A stretch of DNA of 64,000 nt. It comes from JAVBQB01 sp031549265. Lineage in GTDB: Bacteria > Bacillota > Clostridia > Oscillospirales > JAVBQB01. Made by a program: the position numbers and the translations under genes. This document shows positions 8,303 to 17,020 of the stretch, one piece after another. The notes beneath the pieces were generated by a model. That model did not search any database, was not told the origin of the DNA, and saw only the letters and a program-made list of their open reading frames with translations. The DNA is taken from assembly GCA_031549265.1 (NCBI GenBank), contig JAVBQB010000002.1, positions 248,001 to 312,000 of the forward strand. Direction: 5' to 3'. The number at the start of each line of letters is the position of its first letter. Positions within the stretch are counted from its first letter, which is position 1.

Positions 8303-8331
8303 AGTATAGTACACAGATTACAAAAAGTAAA
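8303..8331 (-). promoter_or_regulatory. Promoter of the XRE regulator gene
   Basis: On the minus strand, TTTACT (8326-8331), 17-base spacer, TATACT (8303-8308). Confidence 0.7.
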
Positions 8332-8359
8332 TAACTTTAAGAAAAAAATTATCAGTTTA

Positions 8360-8388
8360 TTCCCATGCGGACAGCAATGTGATATAAT
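8360..8388 (+). promoter_or_regulatory. Probable zapA promoter
   Basis: TTCCCA (8360-8365), 17-base spacer, perfect TATAAT (8383-8388). It is divergent from the regulator promoter, with about 28 bases between the two -35 elements. Confidence 0.55.
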
Positions 8389-8423
8389 AACAAATTGAAG
8401 CAATGATTGAAAGGAGAGATGAC

Positions 8424-8741
8424 ATGAGCAATCGTGTCGTTATCCAAATAGCCGGTCAGGAATTAGTCCTGCTGGTTGACGAGGATGTTCAGTATTTGAA
8501 CAAAGTCGCGGCGTTTGTGGACCAGAAGGTGGGACAGGTCGTCAGCGAGACGCGCATGTCCCTGCTCAACGCCACCATGCTCACCTGCATGAACATAGCC
8601 GACGAGTATTTTAAGGCTATGGATCAGGCTGAGAATCTGCGCCGCCAACTCAAGGAATATATCGAGGAATCGGCAAAATCTAAAACCGAGCTTGCCGAAC
8701 TCAAGAAGGAAACGGGAAAAGGCAAAAAGGATAGCCAATAA
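8424..8741 (+). CDS. zapA: Cell division protein ZapA
   Basis: A 105-residue protein with the ZapA fold: an N-terminal strand region (VVIQIAGQELVLLVDEDVQY), then a long helix that forms the dimer coiled coil, ending in a charged tail. ZapA binds and bundles FtsZ at the division ring. The start at ATG 8424 follows GGAGAG at good spacing; an in-frame ATG at 8403 has no site. A U32-family gene follows 76 bases downstream, an arrangement I recall as common in Clostridia. The division and shape genes further downstream (mreC, mreD, PBP2, minD) fit this context. Confidence 0.88.
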   Translation: MSNRVVIQIAGQELVLLVDEDVQYLNKVAAFVDQKVGQVVSETRMSLLNATMLTCMNIADEYFKAMDQAENLRRQLKEYIEESAKSKTELAELKKETGKGKKDSQ

Positions 8742-8817
8742 GACATATCTAATTTTAAGCCGCCAATACCATTAGCGATTGAAAACAATGCCGCGCAGGT
8801 CGAAAAGGGAGGTCAGC

Positions 8818-10896
8818 ATGTCGGCGCCAGAATTATCACTGCCGGTTTCATCCGGTGACTCTATACCCGCCGTCGTGCAAAATGGCGCTGATGCCATTTA
8901 TATTGACTTGTCGCTGATATTTTCGCCGAAGCGCGCGGTATTTACCGCCCAGTCGCTGGCCGAGTCGATCAGCTATTGCAGGCTGCGGGGAGTCAAAGTT
9001 TACATTGATCTCACCGGCGATGTCCGCGGCAACTACTTTGACGAAGAGCTGCCCGGTCTTGCCGAGATGGTGCGCTCGGTCGGCCATGCCGGGGCGGACG
9101 CCGTCCGGGTCTGCGATCTCGGCGTCGCGAGAATGGTACGCATGATAGCGCCGGGACTACCGGTGCATTTTGCCGCAGGGATGGGCATGTACAATCTGGA
9201 TTCAGTTAGGCAAGCCGAATCGGTCGGCTGCACCCGCGTGGATCTGCCTTGCGAGCTGGGACGCGACAGAATCGCCTACATTTGCTCGCTGACAGAAATG
9301 GAATGCAGCGTTCAGATACATGGGCCGATGTGCGCAAGCCACCGGGGCCAGTGCCATATGTCACTCCGGTCAGGGAAAGGCGGTCTGTGCCTCAATGCCT
9401 GCCGCCAACAATACAGCTGCCAGGGTTCAAGCGGTGAGTTTCCTCTCAGTATTAAGGATTGCTCGCTGCTTGCGCATATTTTTGAGCTGACAAAGGTCGG
9501 CGTCCGGGGACTGAGGATTGAAGGACAGTGGTCAAAGCCCGAGATGGCGGCAATCGTCACGCGGCTTTATTCCGAAGTTATCTACGGCGGAATCGGCGAG
9601 GAAGTCTGGGGCACGGGACTGAGCCTGCCGTCGTTTGGCGGAGTGGAGTGTACCGACGCGTATTATACCGGAGAGCCGGCAAACATGCTGGCAAACCCGG
9701 TCAGCCCGGAAGAGCGGCAGATTGACCGTCCGTTTTCGGCGGACGCGCACCCCGGAAGGTATGAGCTCGGCCGTGTTGAAATAACCATTTACTGCATGAT
9801 TAAAGCCGATGGGCCGGTCATGCTCGCGCTCGAAGACCCCGAGGGCCGCGTCGTCAAAAACGAAGGTGAGCCCGCAGAAAAAATCCCCGAAGCGGAGTCG
9901 GCAGAGCAGCAAATCCGCGAACTGCTGAGCGCCATCGTCGTTGTGCCATACAGATGTAAAGAAGTTAAACTTTACATCGAGAGCGGACTTACCGCGTCGC
10001 CCGAAGAACTGTTCAAGCAGATTTTCGAGCTCTATGAGCAGCTCACAAACGAGCGCATGAAGCTGCCCGAGCGGGAATTCAGCCAGTTCCGCACAGGACT
10101 TAGATATCTCGAACGCAGGGAACCGCCGGTGCACACCGTTGCGCTGCACAGCCTTACGCAACTTTCGCCGGAGCTGCTGGCGCTCTCGCCCGAGCGGCTG
10201 TATCTGCCGCTGAAAGAGGCGGTCAAGGACAGCGGAAAAATGCGGATGATTACCGAATCGGGAGTGATTCCGGCCGTCGTTCTGCCGCATGTGCTGTATG
10301 ACGACGAATATGCCGTTGTGCGCAACATGCTGGAAACCCTGCGCGAGTGGGGAGTCACCGAAGCACTGGCTGCTAATCTCGGCATGATAGCGTTTGCGCG
10401 GAACATGGAGTTCACGGTGCGCGCGGATTTTGGGATGAACGTCTGCAACTCGCTGGCGCTCAGAGAGATCAAACGATTTGGAGTTGTATCCGCAGCGCTG
10501 TCATATGGCATTACTTTTGACCAGATTCGGGCGCTCTCCAAGGCGGTCGACGTTGAATTTCTGGCTTACGGACGCGTGCCGCTGATGCTGATGGAAAACT
10601 GCATAGATCCCGGCCGGAGCGCGGCTCAGGAGAGCTCGGGCACGGCCACGCTGACCGACGCACGGCGGGTTCCGTACCCGGTTGTCGGCACGTTTGGAGA
10701 CCGCAGCCTGATTCTCAGCCCGCAAAAGGTGTTTCTTGCTGACCGAAGCAAAGATTACCGCCGTATGGGCCTGTGGGCGGCGCGGTTATCCTTTACCACC
10801 GAGAACGCCCGCGAATGCGTTCAGGTGCTGGAGCGTTACAAGGGCATCGGCAAATATCAGCCGAACGAGATTACTAGGAGCAGGTATTACGACTGA
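8818..10896 (+). CDS. Peptidase U32 family protein, RlhA-like
   Basis: A 692-residue U32-family protein. The N-terminal half carries the TIM-barrel-like core with QNGADAIYIDL, and the cysteine cluster CASHRGQCHMSLR...CLNACRQQYSC at about residues 165-200, which in this family coordinates an iron-sulfur centre. Members such as RlhA hydroxylate a cytidine in 23S rRNA, and others act in tRNA or ubiquinone hydroxylation, so the word peptidase is probably misleading. The C-terminal 350 residues resemble the extra domain of long U32 proteins. The start at ATG 8818 follows GGGAGG; an in-frame ATG at 8779 lacks a site. The substrate cannot be assigned. Confidence 0.85.
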   Translation: MSAPELSLPVSSGDSIPAVVQNGADAIYIDLSLIFSPKRAVFTAQSLAESISYCRLRGVKVYIDLTGDVRGNYFDEELPGLAEMVRSVGHAGADAVRVCDLGVARMVRMIAPGLPVHFAAGMGMYNLDSVRQAESVGCTRVDLPCELGRDRIAYICSLTEMECSVQIHGPMCASHRGQCHMSLRSGKGGLCLNACRQQYSCQGSSGEFPLSIKDCSLLAHIFELTKVGVRGLRIEGQWSKPEMAAIVTRLYSEVIYGGIGEEVWGTGLSLPSFGGVECTDAYYTGEPANMLANPVSPEERQIDRPFSADAHPGRYELGRVEITIYCMIKADGPVMLALEDPEGRVVKNEGEPAEKIPEAESAEQQIRELLSAIVVVPYRCKEVKLYIESGLTASPEELFKQIFELYEQLTNERMKLPEREFSQFRTGLRYLERREPPVHTVALHSLTQLSPELLALSPERLYLPLKEAVKDSGKMRMITESGVIPAVVLPHVLYDDEYAVVRNMLETLREWGVTEALAANLGMIAFARNMEFTVRADFGMNVCNSLALREIKRFGVVSAALSYGITFDQIRALSKAVDVEFLAYGRVPLMLMENCIDPGRSAAQESSGTATLTDARRVPYPVVGTFGDRSLILSPQKVFLADRSKDYRRMGLWAARLSFTTENARECVQVLERYKGIGKYQPNEITRSRYYD

Positions 10897-10920
10897 TAAC
10901 CTCAGGTTGGAGTTATTGAT

Positions 10921-11361
10921 TTGGATATATTGGTTAAAATTACTGTATCACCGAAACTGAAGGCGGCTCCGCAGTACGAATCCGACGGCGCGGCAGCGGC
11001 AGACCTCGTGGCGTGCGTCGACGAACCTATGGAGATAAAGCCGGGCATGACAGCGCTGGTGCCGACCGGGATTTCGATTGCGGTGCCGGACGGCAATGTG
11101 GCGCTGGTATTCGCGCGCAGCGGACTTTCCGTTAAGCACGGCGTTTCGCTGGCGAACGGGGTGGGAGTTATCGACTCCGACTACCGGGGCGAAATTATGG
11201 TCGCGCTCATTAACCGCGGCGCTTTGCCATATACGGTCAACTTTGGCGACCGCATTGCGCAGCTGGCAATAATGCCGGTTCACAGAGCGGTATTTGAGAC
11301 GGCCGATGCGCTGGAGGATACCGTCAGAGGCTCCGGCGGGTTCGGCTCGACTGGAAAATGA
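10921..11361 (+). CDS. dut: Deoxyuridine 5'-triphosphate nucleotidohydrolase (dUTPase)
   Basis: A 146-residue trimeric dUTPase that hydrolyses dUTP to dUMP and keeps uracil out of DNA. The conserved motifs are visible: AADLVA, ARSGL, GVIDSDYRGE (catalytic Asp) and the C-terminal RGSGGFGSTG that closes over the substrate. It begins with TTG, 8 bases after GGAG. It lies 24 bases after the U32 gene and is followed by maf, so these genes appear to form one transcription unit. Confidence 0.94.
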   Translation: MDILVKITVSPKLKAAPQYESDGAAAADLVACVDEPMEIKPGMTALVPTGISIAVPDGNVALVFARSGLSVKHGVSLANGVGVIDSDYRGEIMVALINRGALPYTVNFGDRIAQLAIMPVHRAVFETADALEDTVRGSGGFGSTGK

Positions 11362-11433
11362 TCCGCAAACCTGGCTAAGGCCGCGCCGCGCCGGAGATCG
11401 CGCGGCAATATTACTTTAAGTGGATGGGAATTT

Positions 11434-12018
11434 ATGCCGATAGTACTGGCTTCGCAGTCGCCGAGACGGATTGAGCTGCTCGGACGCATTGGCCTTTCCG
11501 ATATTTCGGTTATCCGGTCGGGCGCCGACGAGACCGCGCCGCATGACCTGCCGCCTGGAGAAGCGGCGCGGATTATCGCGCTGCGGAAGGCCGAGGCGGT
11601 GAAAGACTACGCGGGGAGCGGCGATATAATTATTGCCGCCGACACGATAGTGGCGCTCGACGATATGCGACTGGGCAAACCCGAAGATGAGCCGGACGCT
11701 GTCAGGATGCTCGGAATCCTGTCGGGCAGGCGGCACACGGTTTTCACCGGAGTCGCGGTGCTGCGCGGAGATTTGACGCTCAATCGCTTTGAGGAGACGG
11801 CCGTTTACTTCCGGCCGCTCGATTTGCGGGAGATTGAGGCGTATGTGAAAACCGGCGAACCGATGGATAAAGCGGGTGCGTATGGAATCCAGGAGATCGG
11901 GGCGACGTTTGTGCGCCGGATAGAAGGCGACTTTTACAACGTGATGGGTCTGCCGCTGTGTCTGCTGGCGGGAATGCTCAAAGAAGCGGGGCTCGATGTG
12001 CTGGAGACTCGGCCATGA
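11434..12018 (+). CDS. maf: Maf family nucleotide pyrophosphatase
   Basis: A 194-residue Maf protein, a house-cleaning enzyme that hydrolyses dTTP, UTP or modified nucleotides. The N-terminal LASQSPRRIELL, the ADTIVALDD block with its catalytic Asp, and the GAYGIQ segment are typical. In Firmicutes, maf very often precedes mreBCD, and here it precedes mreC directly. That supports both the call and the reading of this stretch as a remnant of the standard maf-mre-min cluster. A GGATGGG ribosome site precedes the ATG. Confidence 0.92.
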   Translation: MPIVLASQSPRRIELLGRIGLSDISVIRSGADETAPHDLPPGEAARIIALRKAEAVKDYAGSGDIIIAADTIVALDDMRLGKPEDEPDAVRMLGILSGRRHTVFTGVAVLRGDLTLNRFEETAVYFRPLDLREIEAYVKTGEPMDKAGAYGIQEIGATFVRRIEGDFYNVMGLPLCLLAGMLKEAGLDVLETRP

Positions 12019-12061
12019 GTTCTTCAGCTGATGAAATAATTAAGATTCGCAGGTTTGGCGG

Positions 12062-12901
12062 ATGAAAGGCTTTAGAAGCACCGGACTGCTGATACTTTTA
12101 ATCGGGATCGTGCTGGCTCTTGTGATGGTGGTGATCGCCGCCGTTACCGGAGGCAGCGCTTCGCCTGTCTCGAACTTCTTCGGCACGGTCTTTTCGCCTG
12201 TTCAGACCGGACTTTCCAACGTCGCCAACTGGATGGGCTCCATCTACGGCTACATTAATGAGTTTGACACGCTGAAGGCGGAAAACGCCGAGCTCAAAAA
12301 GGAAATCGCACGGATAAAAGAGGAGACGCGCGATTCCCAGCAGACCAACGAAGAAAATGAACGGCTGCGCAAGCTGAACGGATTCAGCCAGAAGCACCGC
12401 GATTTCAAGATGGAATCCGCGCTGGTAATCGCGCGCAACACGTCCAACTGGGCGTCCACGATGGAGATCGGGCGCGGGCAGCTGCACGGATTCGCGCCGG
12501 GGATGATCGTGATTAACGAAGAGGGATTACTGGTCGGGCGGATTACCGAGGTGGGGCTCAACTGGTCGGTTGTGACCACGCTGATCGACACCGATACAGA
12601 GCTCGGAGCCATAGTGGGTTCCTCGGATATCCCGACCGTAGCCGGGGGGGACTTTGATCTGATGAAGAGCGGACGCCTGCGGCTCAGCTACCTGCCGCGC
12701 GACACCGAGCTGCTGACGGGAGACACCGTATTGACCTCGGGCTCCGGCGGCGTTTATCCCAAGGGGCTGGTGATCGGCGAGGTCGAGCAAGTGAGAACCG
12801 AGGTCACCGGAGCCGCCGAATACGCCATAGTCACGCCGGCGGTGGATCTCGACGGGCTTGAGCAGGTGTTTGTAATTAAGTCCTTTGACATCAACGAATG
12901 A
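12062..12901 (+). CDS. mreC: Rod shape-determining protein MreC
   Basis: A 279-residue bitopic membrane protein. One transmembrane helix lies at about residues 8-30, a coiled coil at about 68-105 (EFDTLKAENAELKKEI), then the beta-barrel domains with GSGGVYPKGLVIGEV near the C-terminus. MreC links cytoplasmic MreB to periplasmic PBPs and MreD during side-wall synthesis. The usual upstream mreB is not between maf and mreC; if the organism is rod-shaped it must carry mreB elsewhere. mreD begins 13 bases after the stop. Confidence 0.93.
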   Translation: MKGFRSTGLLILLIGIVLALVMVVIAAVTGGSASPVSNFFGTVFSPVQTGLSNVANWMGSIYGYINEFDTLKAENAELKKEIARIKEETRDSQQTNEENERLRKLNGFSQKHRDFKMESALVIARNTSNWASTMEIGRGQLHGFAPGMIVINEEGLLVGRITEVGLNWSVVTTLIDTDTELGAIVGSSDIPTVAGGDFDLMKSGRLRLSYLPRDTELLTGDTVLTSGSGGVYPKGLVIGEVEQVRTEVTGAAEYAIVTPAVDLDGLEQVFVIKSFDINE

Positions 12902-12914
12902 TTAGGATACAAAT

Positions 12915-13433
12915 ATGAGAAACCGCAGATGGATTGTCAAATGGCTGATATACTCGTTTTTCGCTGTTCTGTGCATGCTGCTGCAATGCGCCTTTTTTGA
13001 CAGGATCATCATTCTGGGTGTACATCCGGCGGTTATGCCGGTACTTGTCGCGCTGGTGGCGACGTTGGAGGGAACGGCGGGCGGCGCGTTTTTCGGCCTC
13101 TTTGCCGGATTGCTCTGCGACTACGCCGTGCACCCGTCCGAAGGGTTTTACGCCATTGCGCTGATGCTGTTCGGCGCAAGCGCGGGATGGCTGTGCGACA
13201 ACGTGTTTCGGAAGCGCTTTCTGATATCGGCTGCGATGTCGCTGGCGGGGCTTGTGATAACCAGCGTGTTCTACTTTTTGATTTATTTCGCGTCCGGAGG
13301 AAAAGCGGGGCCGAGCGCCCTGTTTCTGGTTACGCTGCCGGAGGCGCTGCTGTCAATGCCGTTCGTACTGCTCTATTTTCCGGTGCGGGCATTCAGCAGG
13401 ATTATCAACCGCGGCAACTCGCTGCTCAGCTGA
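12915..13433 (+). CDS. mreD: Rod shape-determining protein MreD
   Basis: A 172-residue integral membrane protein with about five hydrophobic helices from residue 8 onward, including LVALVATLEGTAGGAFFGLFAGLLCD, a characteristic MreD segment. It works with MreC and PBP2 in the elongation complex. It is placed directly between mreC and the PBP2 gene, the standard order. Confidence 0.9.
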   Translation: MRNRRWIVKWLIYSFFAVLCMLLQCAFFDRIIILGVHPAVMPVLVALVATLEGTAGGAFFGLFAGLLCDYAVHPSEGFYAIALMLFGASAGWLCDNVFRKRFLISAAMSLAGLVITSVFYFLIYFASGGKAGPSALFLVTLPEALLSMPFVLLYFPVRAFSRIINRGNSLLS

Positions 13434-13491
13434 TTGTCCCGGCTGATTTAATTGCAGCACGCAAATTGCAGCGAAGGGAGGTCACTGAATT

Positions 13492-15534
13492 TTGGAAGGC
13501 GGCAGACTGACTGTCAGGCTGACGGTAATACTGGCGCTCACGCTTGTGTCAATGCTCGTTATTGTCGGCAGTTTATATAATATTCAGATAGTGAACGGTG
13601 AAAAATATCTCAAGCAATCGGTGCATAAAATACAGAAAAAAGTGACCGTTCCCGCTTTTCGGGGCGAGATTCTGGATCGCTATGGCCGTCCCATCGTCAC
13701 TAACGCGCTGAAATACAATGTTGCGTTTGAGACGGATGTCACGCGGAACGCAGACCTCGGCAAATTTGACCTCAACGGCGTCATTTGCAGACTGACCGGA
13801 CTAATGCGCGAAACGGGAAAGACGTGGTCGGATTCGCTGCCGATAACCTACGCGCCGTACACCATGTTTGAAAATCCCACTAAAATACAGCAGAGCAGAA
13901 TTACAAGATACCTTGAGCAGACGGAAATACCCGACGCAGATGCCGGGCAGATTATCCAGTTCATGCGCGAGAAATACCGCATCGACCCGAAGTATAACGA
14001 TCAACAGGTGCGGGATATTGCCGGCGTACGGTACGACCTCGACCTGCGCCAGATGTTTTACGACATCCCGGCGTACGTGTTTACTGAGGACGTTGATATC
14101 GGCACGATAACAGTCATAAAGGAGCAGGATTATTCCGGAGTCGCCATCGTGCCCGTTCAGGTCAGAAAATACAATACGACGCTGGCTGCTCACCTGTTGG
14201 GCAGGGTGGGGCCAATACTGAAGGAAACAAAAGAAAAATACGAAGCCCTCGGATACAAAATGGACGCGATTGTCGGCATTGAGGGCGTCGAGGAAACGCT
14301 GGAAAAATGGCTGAGGGGAGTCAGCGGGGAACGCACGCTGATACTCAATGAAGAAGGCAGAGTCACAGACGTCGTCGAAACCCAAGAGACCCAGCCGGGC
14401 GGTAACTGTATGCTCACCATCGACCTGAACCTTCAGGAGACAGCCGAACGCGCGCTGGATGAGCATATTCACCGCCTGATTCGCGAGGGCAACTCAAGCT
14501 GGGGAGGGTTTGACGCGCGGGGCGGGGCGGTCGCGGTCGTGGACGTGCGCTCGGGCGACACGCTCGCGCTCGCGTCTTATCCGACGTTCAATCTCGCGAC
14601 TTTCAGCGCAGATTACAACGTACTGTCCAAGGATCCTCTTAATCCGTACTACAACCGGGCTACTATGGGAGTCTACGCGCCGGGTTCCACATTTAAGATG
14701 TGCACCGGCATCGCCGCCATTGAATCTGGCGCGATGACCGTCAAGACGCGCGTGTTTGACCGGCATATCTATACCTACTACGCGCCGGGATATACACCAA
14801 AATGCCTGGGATACCACGGAAACACCGATGTCGTCAACTCGCTGAGAGTGTCCTGCAACTACTTCTTTTATGAGGCCGGACGGCTGGCGGGCATTGACAA
14901 TTTGGAAAAATACGGCGCGCTGCTCGGTCTCGGGCAGCCGACAGGCATTGAACTGGCCGAGAATAAAGGCATTCTTGCGGGGCCGGTCGAGCGAAAGGAA
15001 CGCGGTCTCGGCTGGTATCCGGGTGAGACGCTCGCGGCTGCGATCGGCCAGTCGGACAACGCTTTCAGCCCGCTGCAGCTTGCGAATTACGTAGCGACGG
15101 TCGCGAACGGCGGGACGAGATACAAGGTCAACCTGCTGAAATCTGTCAAAACCTATGACTACTCCGGCAGCATACACGAGACGCTGCCCGAAGTCGTTGA
15201 CAACGTCGGAATGAGCGAGGAAACGCATCAGGCCATTACGAGCGGTATGCGCCTGGTGGCCAAAGCGGGAACGGCCGCTAATGTTTTCGGCAGCTATCCG
15301 GTTGAAGTGGCGGCAAAGACCGGTTCCGCCCAGGTGACCAAGCAAAAATCCGATAACGGCGTATTTGTGGCGTATGCTCCGTATAAAAATCCGGAAATCG
15401 CGATTGCCGTCGTCGTAGAGCGCGGCGGTCAGGGTAACAGGGTGGCGCCCATCGCGCGGGATATTTTCACCGCATATTTCCGGCAGGGCGGTTCGGTCGG
15501 TCAGGCGGTGACAGAGGGAAGGCTGCTGCGATAA
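13492..15534 (+). CDS. mrdA: Class B penicillin-binding protein (PBP2/MrdA type transpeptidase)
   Basis: A 680-residue membrane-anchored transpeptidase. One transmembrane helix lies near residues 10-30, the dimerisation domain starts with RGEILDRYGRPI, and the catalytic motifs are Ser399 in GSTFK (lysine 402), SCN at 454-456 and KTGS at 609-612. It cross-links peptidoglycan during elongation. It starts at TTG 13492, 10 bases after GGGAGG. Position after mreC and mreD points to the elongation enzyme PBP2. A SpoVD or other sporulation-specific role is less likely because no PASTA domain is present. Confidence 0.92.
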   Translation: MEGGRLTVRLTVILALTLVSMLVIVGSLYNIQIVNGEKYLKQSVHKIQKKVTVPAFRGEILDRYGRPIVTNALKYNVAFETDVTRNADLGKFDLNGVICRLTGLMRETGKTWSDSLPITYAPYTMFENPTKIQQSRITRYLEQTEIPDADAGQIIQFMREKYRIDPKYNDQQVRDIAGVRYDLDLRQMFYDIPAYVFTEDVDIGTITVIKEQDYSGVAIVPVQVRKYNTTLAAHLLGRVGPILKETKEKYEALGYKMDAIVGIEGVEETLEKWLRGVSGERTLILNEEGRVTDVVETQETQPGGNCMLTIDLNLQETAERALDEHIHRLIREGNSSWGGFDARGGAVAVVDVRSGDTLALASYPTFNLATFSADYNVLSKDPLNPYYNRATMGVYAPGSTFKMCTGIAAIESGAMTVKTRVFDRHIYTYYAPGYTPKCLGYHGNTDVVNSLRVSCNYFFYEAGRLAGIDNLEKYGALLGLGQPTGIELAENKGILAGPVERKERGLGWYPGETLAAAIGQSDNAFSPLQLANYVATVANGGTRYKVNLLKSVKTYDYSGSIHETLPEVVDNVGMSEETHQAITSGMRLVAKAGTAANVFGSYPVEVAAKTGSAQVTKQKSDNGVFVAYAPYKNPEIAIAVVVERGGQGNRVAPIARDIFTAYFRQGGSVGQAVTEGRLLR

Positions 15535-15605
15535 CTTAAACTATCGAAATATTCCGAGTCCGCTCGAATTACACCCACAAAACACCAAATTGTTCATATA
15601 ATTTC

Positions 15606-15634
15606 TTGAAAATAACCGTATATTAGTGTATAAT
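15606..15634 (+). promoter_or_regulatory. Promoter of the MinD-like gene
   Basis: TTGAAA (15606-15611), 17-base spacer, perfect TATAAT (15629-15634). It would let the minD-like gene be expressed separately from mre-PBP2. The transcribed leader is about 130 bases. Confidence 0.8.
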
Positions 15635-15765
15635 ATCAACAGGAGTCGACGTATCCGTTGAGCGCGTTGATGTGGCCTGGAAACCAGATTTTCTGAACTT
15701 CGGATATAACGATGACCGGACGAGGGGATACTCCGCGACACTCCGCCCGGCGCTGGAGGAATAGC

Positions 15766-16506
15766 ATGTCGGTTATTGCAGTTGTGTCAGGAAAAGGTGG
15801 AACCGGCAAAACATCTTTGACTGGCGGAGTGGGCTCTTGCCTTGCCGCGATGGGGCACAAAACGCTGTGCCTTGATATGGATATCGGGCTTCGCAACCTT
15901 GACATTGTCGTCGGGCTGTGCGATAAAGCGGTGCTGGATTTCAATGACATTCTGCTGGGCAGAGTGACCGCTGACGAGGCCGTTGTCGCTCATCCGGTGA
16001 TTAAGAATCTGTATTTACTCGCCGCTCCGTCGGCACACCTTGACCCTCCGCCCTCCTGCGGGCAGGTGAAAGCCCTGATTGACAGCCTCAGCGGAGAATA
16101 TGAGTATATTCTGATCGATTCGCCGGCGGGACTCGGCAGCGGATTCAGGCTTGCCATATGCGCCGCCGATTCGGCGATTGTGGTCACAACTCCGGAGTCG
16201 GTGAGCGTGCGGGACGCGCGAAGCGCCGCGCAGGCGCTGGAAAAAGCCGGAATCAGCGATTGCCGCCTTGTGGTTAACCGGGTTCGGTCCAGGCTCATCC
16301 GGAGACAGGACGAGTTCAACATTGACGACGCGATGGACAACACCGGACTGCCGCTGCTTGGCGTGATTCCCGAGGATGAAAGCATGATTATCAGCTCAAA
16401 CCACGGCGACCCCATCATTTTGCACACGGACAAGGGCGCGGCGCTCGCGTTTTACAATATCGCGTGCAGGCTGGAGGGCAGAAAAGTTCCGGTGATGAAA
16501 ATCTGA
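15766..16506 (+). CDS. minD: MinD/ParA-family ATPase, MinD-like
   Basis: A 246-residue ATPase with the deviant Walker A GKGGTGKT (residues 9-16), the switch DMDIGLRNLD and LIDSPAG, closest to MinD. MinD recruits the FtsZ inhibitor MinC to the membrane. Two things are unusual. The protein ends shortly after the last helix (EGRKVPVMKI) and lacks the C-terminal amphipathic membrane-targeting helix seen in MinD. No minC or minE is adjacent. It may therefore be a MinD homologue with another partner. The start at ATG 15766 follows GGAGG; the region upstream has no competing site. Confidence 0.82.
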   Translation: MSVIAVVSGKGGTGKTSLTGGVGSCLAAMGHKTLCLDMDIGLRNLDIVVGLCDKAVLDFNDILLGRVTADEAVVAHPVIKNLYLLAAPSAHLDPPPSCGQVKALIDSLSGEYEYILIDSPAGLGSGFRLAICAADSAIVVTTPESVSVRDARSAAQALEKAGISDCRLVVNRVRSRLIRRQDEFNIDDAMDNTGLPLLGVIPEDESMIISSNHGDPIILHTDKGAALAFYNIACRLEGRKVPVMKI

Positions 16507-16593
16507 GGTCTTTTAGCGCCGATTGTAAAGAATACCCGGATGGGAAGGTTTTTTAAGTGCCGGAGTGGGTGGACGGCAGTTTTCGGAGGTTAT

Positions 16594-17010
16594 ATGAACA
16601 TTACGCTTATTGCCCATGATAAAAAGAAAGAACTGATGGTTCAGTTCTGTATCGCGTACTGCGGGATTTTGTCCAGACACAGCATAAGCTCCACCGCAAC
16701 GACCGGAAAACTGATTGCCGAGGCGACCGGGCTCAAGGTTCAGAGGTTTCTTTCCGGGCCGCACGGAGGAGAACAGCAGATCGGCGCCAGGATAGCGTAT
16801 AACGAGGTTGATCTCGTGCTATTTTTTCGTGATCCTCTTACGCCCCAGCAGTATGAGCCGGACGTCCATTCCATAATCAGACTTTGCGACCTTCACAATA
16901 TACCTGTCGCGACCAACGTCGCCTCCGCCGAGGTGTTGATACACGGACTTGCCAGGGGAGACCTTGATTGGAGATACGTAGTCAATCCAAAAGCTCAACC
17001 AAAGATTTGA
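16594..17010 (+). CDS. mgsA: Methylglyoxal synthase-like protein with altered active site
   Basis: A 138-residue protein that aligns along its length with MgsA, which turns dihydroxyacetone phosphate into methylglyoxal and phosphate. Conserved are LIAHDKKK (His8, Asp9), TTGKLI, SGP, the RDPL aspartate (Asp80), EPDV (Asp90) and [10 protein letters not shown]. However, the catalytic base, Asp71 in E. coli MgsA (motif GGDQQ), is Glu60 here (GGEQQ). The active-site histidine before the PDV motif (E. coli His98) is Tyr87, and the phosphate-loop glycine (E. coli Gly46) is Ala35. Activity may be reduced or different. The start at ATG 16594 follows GGAGG by 4 bases. Confidence 0.85.
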   Translation: MNITLIAHDKKKELMVQFCIAYCGILSRHSISSTATTGKLIAEATGLKVQRFLSGPHGGEQQIGARIAYNEVDLVLFFRDPLTPQQYEPDVHSIIRLCDLHNIPVATNVASAEVLIHGLARGDLDWRYVVNPKAQPKI

Positions 17011-17020
17011 GGAGATAGAC

